Below, in pieces: positions 11,301 through 18,081 of a DNA stretch of 64,000 nt. Under the pieces are notes generated by a model. That model searched no databases and was not told where the DNA came from. It worked only from the letters and a program-made list of their open reading frames with translations. The stretch's first letter is position 1; each line of letters starts with the position of its first letter. The stretch covers positions 168,702 through 232,701 of the forward strand of contig JAEZWR010000026.1 in the NCBI GenBank assembly GCA_023420115.1, read 5' to 3'. Source of the DNA: Bacillota bacterium (GTDB lineage: Bacteria; Bacillota; Clostridia; Saccharofermentanales; Fastidiosipilaceae). The translations under genes were made by a program, and so were the position numbers.

Positions 11301-11559
11301 CCGGCTTATCTGGTGTTGCTATTTTTGAATAATCTTTTTTTGAAAGAGTTTGAGCAGACATACTTTCTGATGACGCTTCGACTTCGCCCTCATTATCTGC
11401 ATTATCTCTGCCACTATCTTCGTCAGCCATCAATTCATGGGTACTTGCTATTACCGGCAAGGCAAAGGTAGCTGCCATAGTGGCGGGCAATACTCGTCTA
11501 GAGAAACCTCTCTTCAATTTCATTCTTCTTTCTTTATCCCCTAAATAAACTTTTTTCAT
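5332..11559 (-). CDS. Giant secreted surface protein with NPCBM, transglutaminase-like and discoidin-like domains
   Basis: About 2075 residues from the ATG at 11559, chosen because AGAGGA precedes it by six bases. A long signal peptide (hydrophobic stretch VLPATMAATFALPVIAS) is followed by an acidic linker, an NPCBM-like carbohydrate-binding module (about 90-230), and a transglutaminase-like domain with the Cys470-His496-Asp518 triad (GGVCGA, PAHAAV, TGWDRS). A TPR-like helical stretch comes next, then a discoidin (F5/8C)-like domain at about 860-1010 and a long charged coiled coil to about 1630. About 350 residues extremely rich in Glu, Ser and Asp follow. The C terminus is one hydrophobic segment ending in RKR with no LPXTG before it. 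The protein is probably cell-surface and may process or crosslink glycoproteins; the substrate is unknown. It is monocistronic. Confidence 0.85.
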   Translation of the reverse strand: MKKVYLGDKERRMKLKRGFSRRVLPATMAATFALPVIASTHELMADEDSGRDNADNEGEVEASSESMSAQTLSKKDYSKIATPDKPDNEPTYLNNLTPTSQSIGGGKQLKNSERLDGGKLNLNIKGKNMVFDNGYMAHAPARLEFNISELSKTNNLLSTYIGIDPKLNGNVKYRFYLDGTLVYTSKNLDKKSGERVNLPLNGAKTLKIEIDDNGNVHQDHAVLADLKVLSINDLPSVPNLSEERKSLENKVNMSTVNSKDGRMSLYRMRFDTKSQNDLFSLLVENPKYRRLYDWIRSDYDALEMLASTASPAGGYANFFNVLDQIYSVDKSILKDNLNKKLALATALEFSRPVSFWASRNRVAEPVGRYQIYRDLSRTKGALLADLNTYDIEEMRAVVSAEVSNEDLLWIREKVKKEKPEFLTSPEKLASITYQYLRYNLYNKYGDSVQTSYFYGDNPDLARIIEYGGVCGAISKFDVVVLRAFGIPANVIGQPAHAAVTYLGTGKVWRGYNFVTGWDRSQGGVYSGFASTFERYKKYFKYNNSGYTTTYNQLTQDAKKNEVAYTEANLYYMLALETENESKKKEYLEKAIELNPLFLPAHDELIFSELQKSDSDLNEQALASYVARAFDNLKQHPKPVMDIAYAVKDKIKSRAFKVDFFAKLLAVEEEGQKDDAVRGNMAKQIVRTKEFQELIQDGKNLLGSFSFDGEHAERLWGAKTDTEYSLDGGKSWKPVLVANQLLTEDEIKQISAENGIMLRLKGISSSEESAKLDSVSSSGVGVMKLQIIQPEQPSLDVFSRERFITGLDESMEWSIDGTKWYPFDHVNTYLENSNKISVRHKRTGNKLESKARDFDFSGASRLEDIMHLNTEVISSSSKEDGYELKSANNGNYKNIFLSALNGSDEKPNIVFKFDQQYTVKGFRYVPRQDGKSVGNIVKAKIETSNDGSHWEEVETVTFNYNGNKRKVQNWTASNSKQKKAQHVRITVLESGKDKEDDFATVLGMADIMFQTTADEARKGQEAYLARTSAQNLNELKKGIDSFYESGAAVRKTMEELKKSLEEKKSSSTYSSEKISEIESLLNELSRKLDEFDGKKSERTSIEENNDNRSKLQDTFISSRQESLSLAATARLAEAKILYLDVKDNENDESAAELKKIETEAETLAAAFKEKYKDLLAKIDGLKTGEAEGETYDLSSLSDEEKAKAESAYYELKSLPVRAKLKLKSAEAAFAKVTEKNKFDREEKEVADFRKDFADLLALKPEDLSKSNYKRFREELREAKVRFNAIDETTRKSLNDEAWHLFYPTMVAPGKRQEPMQTYIAKFEAEEANQALRRKYNSINAYRRSMSTSSDKLTQLKEELRQALLEAKNVATNKNASSEENYAASQKLELKFNDVKREIIQENDRIDRINQFRTQYSALVNKDLKDVTADDKKKAEAALKVFNRLTDAAKAGLTAEKQAIDSIIATASISASEKENNLTYLKEKLKLARSRRSLVEEELPANFSEKIAKAYEAAVEPSDETAESYKSAISALENAVATLKEEAKSYQEKVLAYRTSNSEILSQRLSDFSLNDEAKLKKAEDELKNLENELQTSVPEIRKNLLAKQAKLAELKARAYEADKSESEYQKALEAEEKKQLDSQDSNVESGNSEENSELAKDEQTGTELDKSSESSGSEVQNEVESGTLTETTSETEGESEVKTGEESEVEAGVGVEAETKEEAESKENESEEAEVKNENGEEASTEQGSDLVTATEENDESTKIEDSSDNREDKEHSDELSEDLVSNDSTADDTAINSDDSNSVEESKDSEKLEATDENENSIEDLSKQDLEETEGTEDAEDSVNESTEFIETSEEEASELETDNEVSLETGKAFEDELEDVEIGEAIIEELDKLEEVDSSETDYVYVVDNISGDELITVDNVDEIVDSALVDENIENAISNDINMDEATLDEEIIATADLDYLETESEAYITETESASSTIYTTVSSLPIQTSREISLPELSAKHDSTLLEVLHRELVKLFNTDDNTLKLREEDKKLLSADKNESGEDMLRKIRIIEVVAAILSVLGVSVPNIFITRKR

Positions 11560-11842
11560 CCACATTCCTCTATAAGTATAATTAATACATTTTTGAAAAA
11601 TACCATTACTCTTATCGCATAATACTGGGAACAAATATTGGCAACATGAAAGTTTAACATATATAAGAACTACTTCTTAGGTATATAATCACAGTCATTC
11701 TCCAAAATATTTATATTGAAATAAGATTTTTTTGTACATTACTTATAATAAATATGTAAATAAAACATCTTCACGAAAAATCACTATCTATAAATTAAAC
11801 AATTATTCAAAAGGTATAAATAAATAGAAATAAATTAATAAA

Positions 11843-11873
11843 AAAAAGAGTCTGAAATATCAAACCCCTTTTT
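11843..11873 (-). terminator. Intrinsic terminator in the gap upstream of the giant gene
   Basis: On the minus strand the arms AAAAAGGGGTTTG and CAGACTCTTTTTTT pair (with G-T wobbles) around a short loop and end in a T run. It follows the DUF1904 gene by about 90 bases and would isolate the giant gene. The promoter of the giant gene must lie in the AT-rich DNA between here and 11560; no other feature is seen there. Confidence 0.75.
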
Positions 11874-11965
11874 GAACATCAATGATTATCACATAAATAG
11901 CCATTGACCTATCTTATGGTAAATCTAATAATAAAAATTATCAGATGACTTTGTCATCATCCTTT

Positions 11966-12277
11966 TCAATAAAAATAAGAGCGTTCCTCAAGATGAATAA
12001 AGTAAACCTCGATATCTTTATATCCCTTATTTTCTAAATAATTTTTAATTGTCTCATAAACAGATTTTTCAACCTCAGTTCCCCTATCAAAAAGCTTGAT
12101 CTCTATCAACGGATATAAGTCAACACACTCTCCTAATGAATAGAAACGAACGATTTCCTCCTGAAAAAACAAATTATCTACAGTTGTATCAAAAATATTC
12201 GCAAGCTTCTGCGACAGCTCCGCCGACATAGTGGCAATATCCTCTGTCCTTACACCTCTAACACTAATCTGTGGCAT
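11966..12277 (-). CDS. DUF1904-family protein (tautomerase-like fold)
   Basis: A 103-residue protein starting MPQISVRGVRTEDI, typical of DUF1904, a small family related in fold to tautomerases in which the proline after the initiator Met would be N-terminal. The middle YPLIEIKLFDRG and the C-terminal VYFIHLEERSYFY are consistent with the family. No function is established. It lies downstream of the MocA-like gene on the same strand, 61 bases apart, and may be cotranscribed with it. Confidence 0.75.
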   Translation of the reverse strand: MPQISVRGVRTEDIATMSAELSQKLANIFDTTVDNLFFQEEIVRFYSLGECVDLYPLIEIKLFDRGTEVEKSVYETIKNYLENKGYKDIEVYFIHLEERSYFY

Positions 12278-12338
12278 GAAAATCTATTCCTCTCACTAAA
12301 AATACCAAAGCGTTATTTAACCATAATATGCCAACTTA

Positions 12339-12953
12339 TCACAGAGTCTTAAAGTCTTCCGCCCTGTCAAAATCCGCACTCTCTTGAAATCTCTCAAGTT
12401 CCAAACTTTTAGAAGCAAAACCATCATCTATCAATTTAACTCCCCCCTCATCGCCTCTTAGTTCCATGAGAAGTTGACAACTTTCAAGTGGAAAAACTAT
12501 AGGATTACCTCTTCTCTTCTTCCCTTGTTCACCAATATACACTGGGTAAATAATGCGCTCTGAACCCTCAAGCTCAAACTTATTACGTATATCCAAAATA
12601 GTTTCCTTGCTTATAAAAGGCTGATCACAGACGAAAAAATAAATCCCCTTTATCTCTCTCGCGTAGCTTTTGTCTTTTATTCTCTTTACAAAATATTCCG
12701 TTCCCAAGCGAATTGTAGATGCCTTGCCACTCTCTGCCTCGGGATTATAGATGTGTGAAAAATTTAAGCTCTTTGCACTAGATTTTAGTTCATCGAGGTT
12801 ACTAACTACCAAAACCTCTGCAAAATCAAGTTCACTCAAGGTATCAAAAATATATTCATATAACTTTTTACCATTAAGGTCTTTGAGCAGCTTCTGAAAT
12901 CCACTTCTTCTAGATAAACCCGCCGCCATAACTATTGCAAGATAATCCTTCAT
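12339..12953 (-). CDS. MocA-like nucleotidyltransferase (molybdopterin cofactor maturation)
   Basis: About 204 residues starting at the ATG with AGGGGGA four bases upstream. The N terminus has the nucleotidyltransferase loop AIVMAAGLSRRSGFQKLL, and the middle has the metal-binding CDQPF motif. This is the MobA/MocA family, which adds CMP or GMP to molybdopterin. Homologs next to xanthine dehydrogenases make the cytosine dinucleotide form or support selenium-dependent hydroxylases. Here the fused xanthine dehydrogenase and a purine permease lie just upstream on the same strand, which supports that role. A terminator separates it from the permease. Confidence 0.85.
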   Translation of the reverse strand: MKDYLAIVMAAGLSRRSGFQKLLKDLNGKKLYEYIFDTLSELDFAEVLVVSNLDELKSSAKSLNFSHIYNPEAESGKASTIRLGTEYFVKRIKDKSYAREIKGIYFFVCDQPFISKETILDIRNKFELEGSERIIYPVYIGEQGKKRRGNPIVFPLESCQLLMELRGDEGGVKLIDDGFASKSLELERFQESADFDRAEDFKTL

Positions 12954-13001
12954 AGTTCCCCCTGTAAGCACTAAACAATTTTATAAAATGATACTATAAC
13001 A

Positions 13002-13041
13002 AAAAAGCTCTCCCGAGTATAAAATCTCGAGAGAGCTTTTG
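13002..13041 (-). terminator. Intrinsic terminator after NCS2 permease
   Basis: Arms AAAAGCTCTCCCGAG and CTCGAGAGAGCTTTT with a short AT loop lie 37 bases beyond the permease stop on the minus strand. The symmetric A/T flanks would allow it to work in both directions. Confidence 0.88.
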
Positions 13042-13077
13042 TCCATTAAAATATCTATATTGAGACACTTTTATTTA

Positions 13078-14460
13078 TTAGTTATTAGCTCTATCTTCTT
13101 CCTTTTCACGGAGAACAAGGTTAAGAATGATAGCGACAAGACAGGATACTACAACTGGTGATGTACCAAAGGCTGTATACATACCTGGTGTAATCCATGA
13201 CATATTTTCAACACTACCTGCGACATTCTTACTCATATCTGCAACAGCTGTGAAACCTTGACCACAGGCTACTGACAGACCTACGATAGCTGTATTACGG
13301 ACTGTAAGTGGTTGCTTGATGATGAGTTTTAGACCATTCATTGTGATCATTGCAAAGACGGAAAGTGTAGCACCACCGATAACTGCATAAGGAATTGTTG
13401 TCAAAAGTCCAGAAATCTTCGGGAATAAACCAGCAACCAAAATAATGATTGAAGCCAAGGTAAAGACTCTTCTTGCGACAACCTTATTCTGCGAAACGAT
13501 TCCGACATTCTGTGAATAGGTTGCACCTGGGAGACAGCCCATCAAAGACTGTAAAATATTGGTTACACCGTAGGCAACGATACCACCTTGAAGCTCCTCG
13601 GAAGATGGTTCTCTATTCATACCACCGATTGTTGTTGATGAGAAGTCACCAATAGCCTGGATGGAGTTGACGATGAATAAGATAACAAAGCTGACAATAA
13701 CTGGAATCTCAAAACCAAGACCAAAATGCAAAGGACTTGCAATCTTAAACCACGAGGCATCAGCAACCTTCTGCAGTGAGATGAGGCCAAAGGGGATAGA
13801 TACGATATAACCTACAATCATAGCAAAGAGAACCGAACTCAATTTGAAAATGCCCTTTGTAAAATGATTGAAGAACAAGGCTGCAGCTAAAGTTACAAAA
13901 GCTATAAACCAGTGTTTCCAATCACCCCAACCAGGAGCACTTACTGAGCCTGCACCACCCATGTATTGGAAAGCAACTCTGTAAAGAGATAGACCAATTA
14001 CAAAAACAACAGTACCTGTGACAATAGGTGGGAAGAATGGACGAATCCAACGGACACTAAGACCAAAAAGAATCGCGACTAAACCACCAATAATTTGAGC
14101 TCCTAAGATAACGCCAATTGCGCCCTTAGGACCGTGAGTCGCAGTATATTGTGCGGCGACAGCTGACATTGTCGGAACATATGCGAAGCTAGCACCAATG
14201 ATAACAGGTAACCTTGCGCCAATCTTACCGAAAATTGGAAAAAGCATAATCAGTGTTGATATTGCTGACATAATGAGAGACATCTGAATCAGAAGAACCA
14301 AATCAGCTGGCTCTAGTTTGGCTGCATTACCAACAATAATAGCCGGTGTGATACATCCAGCAATCATAGCTACTACATGCTGCAGAGCCAGAGGTGCGGA
14401 TGTCTTTAGATCCGGTTTCCCATTAAACTGGAAAAGTTCTGTGTTTGGCGTATTTGCCAT
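13078..14460 (-). CDS. NCS2-family nucleobase permease, probably xanthine/uric acid
   Basis: About 460 residues with 12-14 membrane segments. The start is the second Met (MANTPNTE), placed six bases after AGGAGG; the upstream Met directly abuts that site. The N-terminal APLALQHVVAMIAGCITPAIIVG motif marks NCS2 proton symporters. Later motifs (SIQAIGDFSSTTIGG, PGATYSQNVGIVSQN) match the conserved TM8 and TM10 regions of the xanthine/urate branch. Its place between the MocA-like gene and the xanthine dehydrogenase argues for purine uptake. A 13-bp palindrome just upstream of its ribosome site may be regulatory. Confidence 0.9.
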   Translation of the reverse strand: MANTPNTELFQFNGKPDLKTSAPLALQHVVAMIAGCITPAIIVGNAAKLEPADLVLLIQMSLIMSAISTLIMLFPIFGKIGARLPVIIGASFAYVPTMSAVAAQYTATHGPKGAIGVILGAQIIGGLVAILFGLSVRWIRPFFPPIVTGTVVFVIGLSLYRVAFQYMGGAGSVSAPGWGDWKHWFIAFVTLAAALFFNHFTKGIFKLSSVLFAMIVGYIVSIPFGLISLQKVADASWFKIASPLHFGLGFEIPVIVSFVILFIVNSIQAIGDFSSTTIGGMNREPSSEELQGGIVAYGVTNILQSLMGCLPGATYSQNVGIVSQNKVVARRVFTLASIIILVAGLFPKISGLLTTIPYAVIGGATLSVFAMITMNGLKLIIKQPLTVRNTAIVGLSVACGQGFTAVADMSKNVAGSVENMSWITPGMYTAFGTSPVVVSCLVAIILNLVLREKEEDRANN

Positions 14461-14474
14461 AACCATCCTCCTTT

Positions 14475-14487
14475 GTCGTTAAACGAC
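14475..14487. promoter_or_regulatory. 13-bp palindrome upstream of the NCS2 permease
   Basis: GTCGTTAAACGAC is a perfect palindrome with a central A, directly before the permease ribosome site. A related palindrome (TCGTTAATCTAACGA) lies upstream of the second NCS2 permease at 28785-28799. It could be an operator or just a small hairpin. Confidence 0.35.
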
Positions 14488-15037
14488 TTTTAAATTAAAT
14501 TTAGACAGACATTAAGAGCATCAAGGCCTTAAGCGTCTTAATTTCTTTTTCAAAAACAGGCTCTGCCCCAAGATATTGCCCTAACACGTCCTAAAACTTG
14601 TATAGAGCGAGGAATAATCTGCATCTTACCAACAAATATCTAACTTCACATATCTAAACTCATATAACAACATACAAGTCCATAAGCTAGACATCTTATT
14701 CCAGAGAATAACAAAGACTCCACACTATCCCAACTCATCTCAGTTAAGCTAAGATTATCTTATCTTCTGACACCATATCTAACATTGCCGCTCTTGATTT
14801 CTGATTATTATAATCGTTTATTTTTCGATGACAAGCAATGCTATGAATTTATCATATTTGCCAAAACTTTTCGCTTGATTGCCTGCTCTATTATATATAA
14901 ATTATTCAAAATAGGCTAAATCTCTATCTATTGAAAAAGGTAAAAATATATTTTCAATGCGCCAAGTAACTACTTCTATACATCAAAAAAATGTATATCG
15001 CTATATATCTCTACATCTTTCGCTATGAAATATAGAG
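14488..15037. other. 550-base non-coding gap between xanthine dehydrogenase and permease
   Basis: No supported gene. I looked on the minus strand for the conserved loops of a purine riboswitch and did not recognise one. The length suggests the permease has its own promoter and leader rather than reading through from the dehydrogenase. Confidence 0.4.
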
Positions 15038-17656
15038 TTATCTAAAATTTTTCTTCGGCTTAGAATAGGCTGTATTCACAAGTGGCAACTTCGTTCTCAG
15101 CTCTCCGTCCATAGCATAATATGCCGCAGAAATGGCAGGGGCTGTCGGTATGCTAGAAATCTCTCCTATACCCTTTGCACCAAATGCCGCATTAATCTTT
15201 TCTTTTCGTTCCACATAAATTGCTTCGATATTAGGTATATCTGTAGCTCGCAAAAGTCCAAGCGTCCCAAATTTAGCCTTGACTCTTGCCTTATCCAGTT
15301 TCATATCCTCTGTAAGAGCGTATCCCATACTCATGAGAACACCGCCCTCAATCTGTCCTTGTATTGATGTTGGATTTACGACCTTACCTGAATCATGGGC
15401 AGCATAAATATCCTTAATCTTACCATCTTCGTCCAAGACACAAAGATGAGTTGCATAGGCATAGGCTATATGACTCTTAGGATTTGGCTTATCTGAACTC
15501 AGTGGATCTGTTGGCTCAAAATATTCTGCGAAGAATTCTTGTCCTTCTAAGCTCTTCAGCCCTTCAATTCCAAGTTCATAGCCGTTATTTTTAATTGCTT
15601 CTGCAATTTGTTCACATACCATACGTACAGCCTCACCAGTTAGCAGAGTCTGTCTAGATCCAGAGGTTGTACCTGAATCTGGGGCGAGCTCAGAATTAGC
15701 CCCTGTATCAACGACATGAGTATATGGTATTTTAAGAGCCTCACAAACCATCTGAATAAATACTGTGAAACAACCTTGACCGATATCTGATGCGGCAGCA
15801 TAAATTTCCACCTTGCCGTCTTTAACTGCTGCCCTACAGCGACCTTTGTCAGGTAGTCCTACACCTACACCTGCATTTTTCATTGCACAGGCTAGACCAG
15901 CCCTATCCTTATTGGCCTCATAGATATCTTTTACTGCTTCTAGGGTTTCTATTAGTGCAGTACTATCATCTGCAATCTGACCATTAGGAAGAACTCCGCC
16001 TGGTCTTATCGCATTTCTATACCTAATCTCCCACGGAGAAATACCAACCTTTTCAGCTAGTAAATTGAGTAACATTTCCATAGCAAAGTTCGATTGGCAA
16101 ACACCGAAACCGCGGAAAGCTCCCCCAGGTGGGTTGTTAGTGTAATAGCCATAGCCTCTAATATCTGTATTCTGATACATATAAGGTCCCACAGCATGGG
16201 TACAAGCTCTCTCAAGAACAGGCCCACACAAAGAAGCATAAGCTCCAGTATCAAAATAAATATCACAATCTAAACCTTGAATAATTCCATTCTCATCGCA
16301 GCCAAGTGTAAAATTACCCTCCATAGCGTGACGCTTAGGATGAAATGACAAAGACTCATCTCGAGTAAATTTACACTTAACCGGTCTACCGACTTTCAAT
16401 GCGGCAAGAACAGCAATATGTTGAACAGAAACATCTTCCTTTCCTCCGAAGCCACCGCCAACTAATTTATTCTCAACAACTATACGCTCCGGATCCCAGC
16501 CAAGCATAATAGCAATTTCCTTGCGTGTGTCATAAACACCTTGGTCGGTTGTATAAACCTTAACATCATTCTCTCTATAAGGAAAAGCTATCGCACACTC
16601 CGGCTCAAGAAAAGCATGCTCCGTGAATGGCGTAGAAAAGTGATGACTTACAACGTACTTTGATTCTTTAAGAGCCTTGGCGGCATCACCACGTCTGACA
16701 TGTCTACTCTGGCAGAGATTTCCGGGGGCATGTGCGTGAATCTGACCTGCACCCTCGGCCTTGGCCTCATTGATTGATGAAATAGGTTCTAATTCTTCAT
16801 ACTCAATTTCCACTAACTTTTTAGCTTCTTCAAGAATATCTTCAGTTTCCGCTATAACCAAACAAATAGCATCACCCATCATGCGAGTTATCTCGCCCTC
16901 TGGAATCATAACGTCCCAGTCTTGCTGAATATGTCCAACTTTATTATTTGGAACATCTTCAGCCCTTAACACAGCAAGAACACCGTCAAGCGCCTCGGCC
17001 TTGCTACTGTCAATTTTTAAAACTCTAGCCCTAGGATATTTCGCTCTTACTGCAGAAGCGTGAACCATACCTTCCATCTCAACATCATCACAGTATTCCC
17101 CGAAACCTAGAACTTTTTCGCGAACATCTCGGCGACGCATACGGTAACCGACACCGACCATAGCATCCTCTTCTTCCATGACATGTTCACCGCGTAAAAT
17201 ATCAGCAACCAAGCTAATACCTTCAATAATTTTCTTATATCCTGTACAGCGACAGATATTACCTTTAATTGCCTGCTTGATGTCATCTTCACTAGGCTCA
17301 GGATTTTTATCAATCAGAGCCTTGGCACTCATGACCATGCCAGGTATACAGAAACCGCACTGCACTGAACCTTTGACTCCGAATGCATAGACAAAAGCCT
17401 CCTGCTCAAGCTGGCTTAAGCCCTCAACAGTAATAATTTCTGCCCCCTCACAACGTTTGCCCTTTAAAGTACAGGCCTTTTTGGCTACACCATCAATAAC
17501 AACAGTACAAGTACCACAGGCCCCTTGACTACAACCATCTTTAACAGACTTCAGTTTCAAATCATCTCTCATAAATCTGAGAAGCGACTTGTTGGCATCA
17601 CAGGAAACTTCCTTACCATTCACCTTAAACTTTACAATATCAACATTCTCACTCAT
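15038..17656 (-). CDS. Selenium-dependent-type xanthine dehydrogenase, fused iron-sulfur and molybdenum subunits
   Basis: 872 residues. The N-terminal domain binds two [2Fe-2S] clusters: C42, C47, C50 and C62, then C100, C103, C135 and C137 (VQCGFCIPG, NICRCTGY). Residues from about 160 on form the molybdopterin-binding subunit, including GGGFGGKEDVS, GGAFRGFGVCQ and, near the C terminus, KGIGEISSIP with the catalytic Glu. This fused layout is that of the selenium-dependent xanthine dehydrogenases of anaerobes, which oxidise hypoxanthine/xanthine or reduce urate. No FAD subunit lies next to it. GAGG precedes the ATG by eight bases. A purine permease and a MocA-like gene follow on the same strand. 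Confidence 0.9.
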   Translation of the reverse strand: MSENVDIVKFKVNGKEVSCDANKSLLRFMRDDLKLKSVKDGCSQGACGTCTVVIDGVAKKACTLKGKRCEGAEIITVEGLSQLEQEAFVYAFGVKGSVQCGFCIPGMVMSAKALIDKNPEPSEDDIKQAIKGNICRCTGYKKIIEGISLVADILRGEHVMEEEDAMVGVGYRMRRRDVREKVLGFGEYCDDVEMEGMVHASAVRAKYPRARVLKIDSSKAEALDGVLAVLRAEDVPNNKVGHIQQDWDVMIPEGEITRMMGDAICLVIAETEDILEEAKKLVEIEYEELEPISSINEAKAEGAGQIHAHAPGNLCQSRHVRRGDAAKALKESKYVVSHHFSTPFTEHAFLEPECAIAFPYRENDVKVYTTDQGVYDTRKEIAIMLGWDPERIVVENKLVGGGFGGKEDVSVQHIAVLAALKVGRPVKCKFTRDESLSFHPKRHAMEGNFTLGCDENGIIQGLDCDIYFDTGAYASLCGPVLERACTHAVGPYMYQNTDIRGYGYYTNNPPGGAFRGFGVCQSNFAMEMLLNLLAEKVGISPWEIRYRNAIRPGGVLPNGQIADDSTALIETLEAVKDIYEANKDRAGLACAMKNAGVGVGLPDKGRCRAAVKDGKVEIYAAASDIGQGCFTVFIQMVCEALKIPYTHVVDTGANSELAPDSGTTSGSRQTLLTGEAVRMVCEQIAEAIKNNGYELGIEGLKSLEGQEFFAEYFEPTDPLSSDKPNPKSHIAYAYATHLCVLDEDGKIKDIYAAHDSGKVVNPTSIQGQIEGGVLMSMGYALTEDMKLDKARVKAKFGTLGLLRATDIPNIEAIYVERKEKINAAFGAKGIGEISSIPTAPAISAAYYAMDGELRTKLPLVNTAYSKPKKNFR

Positions 17657-17971
17657 AACATATTCCTCACAGTAAGTAATTATCTATTCGACTCAATCCT
17701 GAATATGCTCATCATCATTTTCACCGAATTTATATTTCTACTATTATTGCAAAAAATATTTATTTTTGCTAATTACTTTGTTATACAAGACGAAAAATTT
17801 ATACATAATGACAATAAAAATAAAGGGATTTAAAAGCACTGCCGCATTTTGATAATTTTTTCTTATAAATTTCGGCTAGTGACATTAAGCTAGTATTTTT
17901 CGAGCTAAAAATAATAATAATTTATTACTTATAATTGTCGAATCCAATTTATAGCCAACTGAATATAAAAA

Positions 17972-18013
17972 AAGCAAGTCTATTTTGCTAAAAATTCAAA
18001 ATTAAACCTGCTT
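17972..18013 (-). terminator. Probable terminator after the lemA-DUF2207 pair
   Basis: On the minus strand AAGCAGG pairs with CTTGCTT and is followed by seven T. It lies about 70 bases past the DUF2207 stop. The rest of the 425-base gap (17657-18081) is AT-rich and should contain the xanthine dehydrogenase promoter; nothing else is seen. Confidence 0.65.
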
Positions 18014-18081
18014 AATTTATTTTAAAAATTAATAAAATTTTAAGAAAAGCAATCAAATAGAAGTATAAAAAAACAAGCTAA

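Noticed and set aside
14488..15037. Possible purine riboswitch before the NCS2 permease
   Set aside because: I could not find the conserved core and loop sequences of guanine-type riboswitches on the minus strand. A covariance-model search would settle it.
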